From Saccharophagus degradans 2-40 (GTDB taxonomy: Bacteria > Pseudomonadota > Gammaproteobacteria > Pseudomonadales > Cellvibrionaceae), in the NCBI RefSeq assembly GCF_000013665.1, contig NC_007912.1:4271501-4335500 (forward strand): DNA of 64,000 nt, in the 5' to 3' direction. Below, in pieces: positions 56,551 through 64,000 of the stretch (position 1 is the stretch's first letter; each line of letters begins with the position of its first letter). The position numbers were made by a program, and so were the translations under genes. The notes below the pieces were generated by a model. That model searched no databases. It was not told where the DNA came from and was given only the letters and a program-made list of their open reading frames with translations.

Positions 56551-58978
56551 TATGCACGGTTACAGAGGGTGCTACTGTAGAAACGCGTACGCGCTCTGCT
56601 GTTGGCTTGGAGATAATGCCAGTACTTTGTGCAAAGGAAATATACTTCGCAAAGTTACTATCCACTTTTTCGTTACTTAACAGTGATTCATCTAAGCTCA
56701 ATTGCGATACTAAGTTTTTACAATTTCTATTTGTTATACCGCTTGCGCCGCCTTTTACGGCCGACGGCTGCTGCATAGTAAAAAAGGCCAGCAATGCGTT
56801 ATCCGCTGGGTGCTTACTTTCAGCCAGCCTACTTAGCCACTCAGGCATGGTTACGCTAGGCAACAAATAGCCAAAGTCCTTTAGTCGCTTAAATAATTGT
56901 GCGAAAGATTGCGGGTTGTTTGGTGTAATGTGCACGATTGGCTCAATTGGCTTGCGCTGTAAACTGGCACGGGCGATTACCCGTGCTACATTATCTACGC
57001 TTGTCCAAGGTTCGCTTACGTCTAAAATTGGAAAGGCACCTAAGCGCACGCTAGCCGCAATAATTAACCATGCCAAATCGTTTGCATTTACATAGCCTGT
57101 GCGCGGTTCACCAACCACTCGCCCCAACCGATAAATTGCTGCCGGGTAGCCGATTTGTTGCGCATGCGTCACAATAGCCTCTGCCGCCCATTTACTTTGC
57201 TGGTAACCGTCGCGCAACCCTTGATGCCAAGCAACGGCCTCTTCTTGTTGCTCGTCGGCTGTTTTATTTGGTGATGAAAAATCGAGTACGGCGACAGTGG
57301 ATACCAAATGAAAACTCGCTTTAGCCCGTACCGCTAATAATAATGCCTGCTTAGTACTTAGCGTATTCGCTTTACGCATTGCGTTGTAATCGCGCACAAC
57401 ACTGGTGTTGGCAGCATTATGTATAACACAGCTAACCGATTGTGTTATCTCACGCAGTACTGATTGAGGCAAACCAAAATCTGTTTTTTCTAAGTCACCT
57501 AACACTGGAATAACACGCGAAGCATAATCGCTGCGCCAACAATCTTGTTTTAGCATTGCATCAACAAGCTTACGCTGGGCTTGCTCTTGTGAATCGGCTC
57601 TTAACAAACAAAATATTTTGCCATCACTTTCAGCCAGTAGCGTATTTAACAATTGCGCACCGACGAAGCCTGTAGCGCCGGTAAGAAAAATATTTTTATT
57701 GCTACTAGTGTTAGAATTTGTAATAGTCGCTATCGCGCGGTTAATTTCACTTAAATGGGCATCGCTTAACGCAATATCTTCACGCACATCTTGGGGCATT
57801 TCGTTACCAACAGGCTTAGCGTTAATCGCCGTATCGCTAGCGTCTAACTGTGCAATCGCATTTGCCAACTCATTCGCCACGGAATGCCTAAACAACATAT
57901 CTGCCGGTAAAGGTGATGTAATCACACCGCTTAACTGTTTGGTCAAACGATTGGCGATTTGCAACACTTGCAAAGATTGGCCGCCAAGCTCAAAGAAATC
58001 GTCGTGCAGCGCAATATCAGACCGACCCAATACGTTACGCCAGACGCTTAGCACCGCTAGTTGATACCTATTTAAGCGCTGATAGCTATTTAAGCTCGTC
58101 TCACTTAGGCACGCATCGCTTTGCATGTCACTTTGTTGCTTTGGCGCAGCGCTGGCGGTCGCCAATAAGCGTTTTCTATCAATTTTCCCTGCCGTTGTTT
58201 TGGGCAAGCTCTCGCACAGCTCAATTCTACTTGGCATCATTACAGCGGGCAGGTTATCGCGAATATAATCGCGCAATTGCTTGTGGGCTAAATGTTCTAT
58301 TGCATTTTCACCCAACACTACAAATGCATATAAAGTCACTCGCAGCTCAGATTTATCCACAGCCACAGCAACTTGATTTATTGCAGGGTGATTTAACAGT
58401 ACGTTTTCTAATTCCAGAGGGTTTACGAGTTGACCGCTAATTTTTACGGTGTCGTCTAAGCGCCCAATAAATTCAATTTGACCATCGCTGTTTATTTTTA
58501 CTTTATCGCCAGTGCGATACGCTGGAAGAGGTTCTCGCAATAAACCTTGCAAATGAGTAGCCGATATAAATTTCTCTAAGCTTAGCTCGGGTAAATTTTT
58601 GTACCCCAGCCCAAGGCCAGCGCCCAGCAACCACAACTCACCTTCGCCGCCGCGCACTACACAGCGGCCTTCACCATTTACTACAGCAACTGCACGCCCC
58701 GCCAATGGCGTACCTATATGTACGTCATTGGTATTTAGTGCTGCCACGGTTGCTACTACCGTAGCTTCACTTGGGCCGTAGGTATTCAATAACACGGCAC
58801 GGCTTTGGCCTTTAGTTTTATGCCACAGGGCCAACTTTGCAGGCTGCACCGCTTCACCACCTATAATTACAGTGCGAATTGCTTGTGGTAGCTCTGAAGC
58901 AGAATAAACTGAATTTTGATTTTCGCGATAGCTCACCCACTCGTGCCAAAAAGCTGTAGGTAAATCTAAAAAACTTAT
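56507..58978 (-). CDS. NRPS C-terminal part: adenylation half, PCP and thioester reductase
   Basis: This is the second part of one NRPS, split by a -1 shift at 58978-58985; the first in-frame ATG is only at 58936. Read from the shift it opens ISFLDLPTAFWHEW, the missing piece of the adenylation domain, then IIGGEA, NTYGPSEATVVAT, the A8 YRTGDKV and the A10 KTTAGKIDR. The PCP has LGGQSL. The reductase (last 400 residues) has FLTGATGFVGAQLL, HNAANT and YQQSKWAAE. Such a domain releases the peptide as an aldehyde or alcohol. MxcG of myxochelin synthesis has the same order. Confidence 0.88.
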   Translation of the reverse strand: MSFLDLPTAFWHEWVSYRENQNSVYSASELPQAIRTVIIGGEAVQPAKLALWHKTKGQSRAVLLNTYGPSEATVVATVAALNTNDVHIGTPLAGRAVAVVNGEGRCVVRGGEGELWLLGAGLGLGYKNLPELSLEKFISATHLQGLLREPLPAYRTGDKVKINSDGQIEFIGRLDDTVKISGQLVNPLELENVLLNHPAINQVAVAVDKSELRVTLYAFVVLGENAIEHLAHKQLRDYIRDNLPAVMMPSRIELCESLPKTTAGKIDRKRLLATASAAPKQQSDMQSDACLSETSLNSYQRLNRYQLAVLSVWRNVLGRSDIALHDDFFELGGQSLQVLQIANRLTKQLSGVITSPLPADMLFRHSVANELANAIAQLDASDTAINAKPVGNEMPQDVREDIALSDAHLSEINRAIATITNSNTSSNKNIFLTGATGFVGAQLLNTLLAESDGKIFCLLRADSQEQAQRKLVDAMLKQDCWRSDYASRVIPVLGDLEKTDFGLPQSVLREITQSVSCVIHNAANTSVVRDYNAMRKANTLSTKQALLLAVRAKASFHLVSTVAVLDFSSPNKTADEQQEEAVAWHQGLRDGYQQSKWAAEAIVTHAQQIGYPAAIYRLGRVVGEPRTGYVNANDLAWLIIAASVRLGAFPILDVSEPWTSVDNVARVIARASLQRKPIEPIVHITPNNPQSFAQLFKRLKDFGYLLPSVTMPEWLSRLAESKHPADNALLAFFTMQQPSAVKGGASGITNRNCKNLVSQLSLDESLLSNEKVDSNFAKYISFAQSTGIISKPTAERVRVSTVAPSVTVHIENTAVDDGASYGV

Positions 58979-58990
58979 TTTTTTTGGTTA
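58975..58990 (-). other. A8 slippery site with in-frame stop splitting the NRPS
   Basis: On the minus strand the zero frame reads AAC CAA AAA AAA TAA. The heptamer A AAA AAA directly before the stop allows a -1 shift; the next codons then read ATA AGT TTT and continue an intact adenylation domain for over 800 codons. Eight A also favour RNA polymerase slippage. It may equally be a one-base sequencing or natural deletion. Confidence 0.85.
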
Positions 58991-61179
58991 CACTCGCGCT
59001 CAAATATTTCAAAACTTTGCGCCATATCTTCACTACGAATAATTAATGATGCACCGGCACAAAGGCTGCAAAATATCTCTTCTACACTGGCATCAAAGTG
59101 TAAGGGTGCAAAGTGCAATACCCTATCTGCCGAAGTGATGTTGTAGCGAGAAATTGCAGAACAAACATATTCGGCCAATGCGCGATTAGAAATAATCACC
59201 CCTTTGGGGTTACCGGTAGAACCCGATGTGTAAACCATATAGGCACTGGCATCGGCGTCCACTTGCGAGCATAGTGTGTTTATATAGTCGGGTGCAGGTT
59301 GGTTATGTTGCAATAAACTCGTGTAACAAGCCGCGCGCATACCATAACGTGTTGCAGTATTTCCGATTTTATCTGAATTAGCTTTAACGTCTACAATTTC
59401 TACTTGTGCATCGTCACACACAATTAAACTTGGGGTGGCATCCGACACTATGCGCGAATTTCTCGCCTGCGGGCCGCTAGGATCAACAAACACATAACAA
59501 GCGTTAAGTATTAAGCAAGCAAACGACGTTATTATCGCTTCAATACCTCGCGGCAATTCAATCGCAACTACAGCCCCTTCATTTACACCTAAATTAACCA
59601 AGCCGAACGCTGCTACCGCTATTTTATTGGCCAGCTGTTGGTAGCTTAGTTCCACAGCCCCACATACAAGTGCGGCGTGGTTTGGATTGGCTTCAACCTG
59701 TTGTAAGAATAGGTGCAATACAGAGCTAGGTACGAAAGGAAGCGCATCACCTCTAATTAACGACAAGTTGTTTATATCTATTACTTGCTCGGCCAGTAAG
59801 TATTGCTCACTAGTTTGATTTGCAACATCTTCGCACAGCTCGCAAAACGTTTTACTCAACTCAGAAAGTAGCGCCTGCAGCGCAGGCTCTGAATATAAAT
59901 GGGCGTTGCCTTCAACCGCCAACCGCAAGCCGCCATCACTTAATGCCACTGCAGAGAAGGCTAAATCTTCTACGGGGCCAGCCGCTAGCGTTTGCGTAGT
60001 AACAGAGCAATTAAGCATTGTTAGTGGCCTATCAAAAGGCATAACATTAACAACAGCGCTATACACTCGGCCAATTAAATTATTCGCCTGCCTGCGCGCA
60101 CGAATATCTTCGTATCTGTATTGTTGATGGGGCCGAGTCTGTTTAATTTGTGCCTGCACAGTTGTAATTATTTTTTTTAGGCTACCGCCTCGCGCGATAC
60201 TTATGCGCAAAGGGATTATATTCATTACCATCGCCGGTACATTAATACTTGCTCGACCCAAGCGATTCATTACGGGTAAGCCAAGTACTATTTCGGTGGC
60301 ACCCGTTTTTCTAAATAGTTGCGCTGCAACCAGTGCGTAAATTATTTCTGGCCAGGTTGTACCGAGCTGCAAAGCAAGCTTTTTTAATTGATTAAATGCT
60401 TCGCGTTGAATAACTGCTTCTGCTTTGGTTGGCAAACAATCGTAGGGCGCGTCGCGTTCGGCTAGGCTAATTGGTGTAGGTACGTTTTCTAAGTAGTCTT
60501 GCCAGAATTTTTCTGCTTGAACGTGCCTATCAGACTTTACATAACCGAGCTCTTCGTTCACCACCTTGGAATAATCACCAAACAACTTATGACTACCGGC
60601 GACTTGTTTGGCACCATTCGTATTGGCGGTAGGTTTTGCCTGCTGATGCCAAGCGTTATATACATCAACCACCTTTTGGCTTAACAGTGCAAAGCCATAG
60701 CCGTCGCAGGCAATATGATGAATTCGCATATACCATGCGGTGTGCTTATTGGATAATTTATACACTACATTTTTAAACGGCACCTGCTCGGCCAAATCAA
60801 ACCACTTAGATTGATCTAGCCTCGCTTCACTTAGCATAATTTCACGTGTTTTAGTTAGGCTTAACCCTTGCTTACTTAAATCGACTACTTCCGCACGACA
60901 ATGCTCGGGAGAATAATGCCCCTCTTGTACAGCCCGCTCGCCCATTAAAACAAAACGCTGATGCAAACCTTCTGCTTGACCAAATACGTAGCTAATAGCG
61001 CGGCTAAACAAATTAATATTAAGCTCACCTTCAAACCACAACACTTCTGCAGCATTGTAAAGCCCGCTGCGCCCTAAACGTTGCTGCCCCAACCAAATAC
61101 CTAATTGTGCAGGTGTTAAGCTTTGTTGTGCGGATGCGCTCGCGAGCAAACCAGAAGATTCTACAGTGGCGTTACTCAT
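58975..61179 (-). CDS. NRPS N-terminal part: condensation and first half of adenylation
   Basis: The 734-residue open part contains a condensation domain (about 15-440) with an intact HHIACDG at residues 154-160, then the adenylation domain from about 470 with YTSGSTGNPKGV and the pocket segment LHFDASVEEIF. The frame ends at TAA 58975-58977 after ...ECNQKK. Joined with the downstream part the protein would be about 1557 residues: C-A-PCP-R. It starts 8 bp inside the end of entB. The condensation domain probably couples DHB to both lysine amines, as in MxcG. Confidence 0.9.
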   Translation of the reverse strand: MSNATVESSGLLASASAQQSLTPAQLGIWLGQQRLGRSGLYNAAEVLWFEGELNINLFSRAISYVFGQAEGLHQRFVLMGERAVQEGHYSPEHCRAEVVDLSKQGLSLTKTREIMLSEARLDQSKWFDLAEQVPFKNVVYKLSNKHTAWYMRIHHIACDGYGFALLSQKVVDVYNAWHQQAKPTANTNGAKQVAGSHKLFGDYSKVVNEELGYVKSDRHVQAEKFWQDYLENVPTPISLAERDAPYDCLPTKAEAVIQREAFNQLKKLALQLGTTWPEIIYALVAAQLFRKTGATEIVLGLPVMNRLGRASINVPAMVMNIIPLRISIARGGSLKKIITTVQAQIKQTRPHQQYRYEDIRARRQANNLIGRVYSAVVNVMPFDRPLTMLNCSVTTQTLAAGPVEDLAFSAVALSDGGLRLAVEGNAHLYSEPALQALLSELSKTFCELCEDVANQTSEQYLLAEQVIDINNLSLIRGDALPFVPSSVLHLFLQQVEANPNHAALVCGAVELSYQQLANKIAVAAFGLVNLGVNEGAVVAIELPRGIEAIITSFACLILNACYVFVDPSGPQARNSRIVSDATPSLIVCDDAQVEIVDVKANSDKIGNTATRYGMRAACYTSLLQHNQPAPDYINTLCSQVDADASAYMVYTSGSTGNPKGVIISNRALAEYVCSAISRYNITSADRVLHFAPLHFDASVEEIFCSLCAGASLIIRSEDMAQSFEIFERECNQKK

Positions 61180-62131
61180 TGGTTACTAGCCTATTTTCTT
61201 GCGCGCTAATTACGGGTAGAGCACCCAACATTGCAGCCCAAGCTTTTAGCGTGGGCTGCTCGGCAAGTTCGGCAAAGCCAATTTCTATATTATTTTCTCG
61301 TAACACATCTACTATGGCCATTAGCCGAATGGAGTCCAGCCCCATTTCAAATAGATTCTCGTCTTGATCTAACTCTTCTACAGCCATACCAAGTGCGGTG
61401 CTAACAGACACAGCAATATTATTTAAAATTTCACTTCCCGTTTGCGGGGTATTCGCGCCTTTCGATGCTAACGCAGCTTTATTCTCTTCGGTAGCAACAT
61501 GAATATCCTGCAGTGCAACCACTCTGCCGCAACGGCGACTAATATAATGCAGCGCCATGCTGTGCTCCGTAGAAGAAAAATCTGCAACGGCATCGGCCAC
61601 CACAAACGCTTTGATATCGGTCATAAAGGCTTCTAACGCGGTAGACAGAATGCCTATGTGCGCATATACCCCAACAATCCACAGCTGATCTTTATTATTT
61701 TCTGCCATGTATTCATGCAGTGGCGTACGCTGAAAAGCGCTGTAACGCCACTTAGTAAATACCAAATCGTCAGCAGCGGGCTTTAGCGACTCAACAATAG
61801 CGTGCTGATTATTTTCAGAGGTTAGCCCCGCTCCCCAAAAATCGGTAAGTAGCGCACGCTCTTCTGGGGCTTGATGGGGTGGCTGAGCCGTGTACACAAT
61901 GGGAATACCTGCAGCTTTACACTGCGCGACGATAGTTTGGATATTTTGCACAAGTGACCGCATCGGCTCGCCTTGCTGATCGTAAAATTCCACAAAATAT
62001 TTTTGCATATCGTGTACAAGCAATACCGCTTTATTTGCATCTAGCGGCCAACTCACGCGATTGCCATATTCCTCATTGGTCGCTTTCACTTGACCTGTTA
62101 ATGAATAATTATTTATTTTAGGGATTGCCAT
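61172..62131 (-). CDS. entB: Isochorismatase with aryl carrier domain
   Basis: EntB hydrolyses isochorismate to dihydro-DHB, and its C-terminal aryl carrier protein holds activated DHB. The isochorismatase domain (about 1-205) has VHDMQKYFVEFY with the catalytic aspartate, TKWRYSAF (lysine) and IVGVYAHIG. The carrier (about 240-315) has EMGLDSIRLM with the phosphopantetheine serine. I start at MAIPKINNYSL (62131), the family N-terminus with an AGAGG site; an ATG at 62182 overlapping entE adds 17 residues. Confidence 0.94.
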   Translation of the reverse strand: MAIPKINNYSLTGQVKATNEEYGNRVSWPLDANKAVLLVHDMQKYFVEFYDQQGEPMRSLVQNIQTIVAQCKAAGIPIVYTAQPPHQAPEERALLTDFWGAGLTSENNQHAIVESLKPAADDLVFTKWRYSAFQRTPLHEYMAENNKDQLWIVGVYAHIGILSTALEAFMTDIKAFVVADAVADFSSTEHSMALHYISRRCGRVVALQDIHVATEENKAALASKGANTPQTGSEILNNIAVSVSTALGMAVEELDQDENLFEMGLDSIRLMAIVDVLRENNIEIGFAELAEQPTLKAWAAMLGALPVISAQENRLVTNE

Positions 62132-62178
62132 AATCGCCTCTGCTAATTGTTTTTTAAGATAAACGACAATACGAGATA

Positions 62179-63870
62179 TCAAGCTAGCTGCTGAATATTT
62201 TCCAGCGTTTCGCGCAAGGCTTTTTTACTAACCTTGCCGAACTTGGTGGTTGGAAATACTTCTACACACACCACCCTGTCGGGTAGCTTATATTCAGCAA
62301 CACCAATTTCTCGCAGATAGCGCCGCAGCGCCGGTAGCGTTATTGCTTGTTGATTAGAAATTGCATTAACACCTTGTGGGTATGCCTGCTGCTTATTCTT
62401 AATTACAAATGCACAGGTCTTTTCACCCAGTACGGAATCTTTCATCGCTACCACGGCAGCATCTGATATGCCCGGATGCCCCACGAGCAACTCCTCAAGC
62501 TCGGCTGCAGATATTTTTTCACCGCCGCGATTTATTTGGTCTTTTGCCCTACCCTCTACAACGACGTAACCCTCTTCGGTTAACCGCACTAGGTCGCCTG
62601 TGCGGTAAAAACCATCGGGAGTAAAAGCCGTAGCATTGTGCTCGGACGCGTTGTAGTAGCCGCGAATGGTGTAAGGCCCGCGGGTGAGCAAATGCCCTAC
62701 CTCGCCATTAACCACTGGCGTATCGTCGTTAGCAACAACTTTTATTTCGTCTTCACTCGAAAGCGGGCACCCTTGGGTAAACAGGGTTTTGTCTGGGCCA
62801 TCGTGTAAACGGGTGTAATTAACTAAACCTTCGGCCATACCAAAAACTTGCTGTAGCTTGCAGTTAAAAATGGCCACTATTTGCTTAGCCAGCACACTGG
62901 TTAATTTTGCGCCGCCAACTTGCACCACTTGCAAACTATTGGTATCCACTCTATTTTTTTGTGCAAACTGCAGCCAAGCATTAGCCAAAGGCGGCACCAG
63001 CGCCACGGTAGTAACACGCTGTTTGGCGATAATAGGCAGCACCCTATCTGGCGCCACTTGCTCACTTAAAATGACCGTTGCGCCGGCATATAGCGCACCC
63101 AATACGCCAGCAGAACTTAAAGTAAAGTTATGCGCTGCCGGCAGCACGCACAGGTAAACAGATTCGTTGGTTAAACCTGTAACTGCAGCGCTTTCGCGCA
63201 CGCTATAAAAATAGTCGTCGTGTGTACGCGGAATTAATTTAGGCAAATTGGTGGTACCACCAGAAAGCTGTAGTAACGCTAAGCTTTGGCCGTTATCCAC
63301 TACCGGCAACGAAGCCTTACTTTTAGCACCCAGTTCACCAGCGCGTTTTACATCGTCTAGTGAATAAAACTCTTGCCCATCGCCGGCTACAAACACATGC
63401 TTGAGTTGCGTTAATGCACACACGTTGCGTGCCAGCGCACGGTAATCAAATCCGCCTGCATGATCGGCGCAAATATAAGCAACCGCTTGCGACTCGGTAC
63501 AAAAATGTTTCAGCTCTTGCTCTCTATGCGCCGGCAATGCCATTACGGGCACGGCTCCTAGCGCAAATAAAGCAAACAGTGTTTCTACAAATTCAATTCG
63601 GTTGGGGAATTGCAATACAACGTTATCGCCCGTGCGAATACCCAACTGATACAGGCCTTGGGCCAACGCCAAACTATTAGTTTTTAATTGGCCGTAGGTA
63701 AGCTGTTTGTTATCGTCAATGACTGCAAGCTTATCTGCTACGCGACTGTCGCTTAGAATGTGAAACATATTTTTATTAAGCCATAGGCCTAAAGTGCGAT
63801 AGCGGTTTGCTTCGGCTTCTGGCCACGGCGTAAATAAATTACTGGAAGAAGAAACGGCTTGCTTACACAT
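62179..63870 (-). CDS. entE: 2,3-dihydroxybenzoate-AMP ligase
   Basis: EntE activates DHB as the adenylate and loads it on EntB. The 563-residue protein is a stand-alone adenylation enzyme with LQLSGGTTNLPKLIPRTHDDY (A3) near residue 215, LQVVQVGGAKL, QQVFGMAEGLVNYTR (A5), YRTGDLVRL and VVEGRAKDQINRGGEKIS (A8). The C-terminal lysine is in TTKFGKVSKK. Start ATG at 63870 lies inside the entC end (8-bp overlap). Confidence 0.94.
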   Translation of the reverse strand: MCKQAVSSSSNLFTPWPEAEANRYRTLGLWLNKNMFHILSDSRVADKLAVIDDNKQLTYGQLKTNSLALAQGLYQLGIRTGDNVVLQFPNRIEFVETLFALFALGAVPVMALPAHREQELKHFCTESQAVAYICADHAGGFDYRALARNVCALTQLKHVFVAGDGQEFYSLDDVKRAGELGAKSKASLPVVDNGQSLALLQLSGGTTNLPKLIPRTHDDYFYSVRESAAVTGLTNESVYLCVLPAAHNFTLSSAGVLGALYAGATVILSEQVAPDRVLPIIAKQRVTTVALVPPLANAWLQFAQKNRVDTNSLQVVQVGGAKLTSVLAKQIVAIFNCKLQQVFGMAEGLVNYTRLHDGPDKTLFTQGCPLSSEDEIKVVANDDTPVVNGEVGHLLTRGPYTIRGYYNASEHNATAFTPDGFYRTGDLVRLTEEGYVVVEGRAKDQINRGGEKISAAELEELLVGHPGISDAAVVAMKDSVLGEKTCAFVIKNKQQAYPQGVNAISNQQAITLPALRRYLREIGVAEYKLPDRVVCVEVFPTTKFGKVSKKALRETLENIQQLA

Positions 63871-64000
63871 GCACTTCCTCCTCGCTTACCTTGCTTTTGG
63901 TTTGCTTAGGCACCCGCTCTTTAACAGGCTTGACCCCAAACGCATTAAGTACCGTGTTAAATTTAGCGGCGGTCTCTGCATATTCTTTTTCTGCGCATGA
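63863..64000 (-). CDS. entC: Isochorismate synthase, C-terminal end only
   Basis: Only the last 45 codons are in the window; the gene runs off the right edge. The readable end, CAEKEYAETAAKFNTVLNAFG followed by a basic tail and stop at 63863-63865, resembles the C-terminal helix of isochorismate synthases. That enzyme makes isochorismate for EntB, and the position next to entE supports the call. The family name is an inference from a short segment and context. Confidence 0.75.
   Translation of the reverse strand, partial: SCAEKEYAETAAKFNTVLNAFGVKPVKERVPKQTKSKVSEEEVHV

Noticed and set aside
58936-58978. 58936 ATG as the start of a separate NRPS gene
   Set aside because: It would begin in the middle of an adenylation domain and lose the pocket segment; the region just upstream in the same frame encodes the missing domain piece.
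1-64000. tRNA, rRNA, IS elements, prophage genes, CRISPR
   Set aside because: I looked for tRNA T-loop patterns, transposase motifs and regular repeats by eye and saw none that hold up.

Overview
This is 64 kb of a gammaproteobacterial chromosome. It carries only housekeeping, regulatory and one siderophore locus; I found no phage, IS element, tRNA, rRNA or CRISPR. Gene content and order resemble marine Cellvibrionaceae such as Saccharophagus or Teredinibacter. That placement is a judgement from memory of gene families, not a search. The block sfsA - dksA - gluQRS - small ORF - cbrA - cbrB - (sRNA) - pcnB - folK - panB follows the Pseudomonas order closely.

Layout. 0-6 kb: minus-strand operon proA-nadD-rsfS-rlmH (rlmH runs off the left edge), then a three-gene cell-envelope set (retropepsin-like lipoprotein, membrane protein with a degenerate transglutaminase domain, ATP-grasp ligase). 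6-16.4 kb: HAD phosphatase, CPBP protease, glycine-zipper protein, a PepSY / response regulator / histidine kinase operon, VanZ-like and GFA proteins, a large RND/MMPL exporter, a SelW-like protein and a double-FHA membrane protein. 16.4-26.5 kb: ubiX-mpl, a FIST sensor gene overlapping a GGDEF-EAL gene, ppa, several small or hypothetical genes, a TfoX C-terminal-domain protein and a Rieske protein.

26.4-42.5 kb: the Pseudomonas-like block. The cbrXAB two-component operon is followed by a 735-bp region without a protein gene. That region holds a textbook sigma-54 promoter, upstream inverted TTGTTAC/GTAACAA sites, five A-rich AAC/AAT repeat blocks and a strong intrinsic terminator. I read it as a CrcZ-type small RNA of about 270 nt that would titrate Hfq/Crc under CbrB control, which is the most interesting find here. 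A deoxynucleoside kinase, panB, ppc and dxs follow.

42.5-53.6 kb: a Fur-box-preceded feoAB ferrous-iron operon with a possible 28-codon leader ORF, a MASE1-CHASE histidine kinase, an aldo/keto reductase, ilvA, divergent rpiA-serA, and four small hypothetical genes.

53.6-64 kb: a minus-strand catechol siderophore operon, entC (partial)-entE-entB-NRPS-SIP reductase-MFS-entA, with overlapping or nearly abutting genes. EntC/EntB/EntA make 2,3-dihydroxybenzoate, EntE loads it on the EntB carrier domain, and a C-A-PCP-reductase NRPS would condense it with an amino acid and release it reductively. The domain order and the readable adenylation pocket (D-A-E-D-I-G-T-V-V-K) point to a lysine-based, myxochelin-like product. 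The NRPS reading frame is interrupted by a -1 shift at a run of eight A inside the adenylation domain, so the gene is either broken, mis-sequenced or expressed through slippage.
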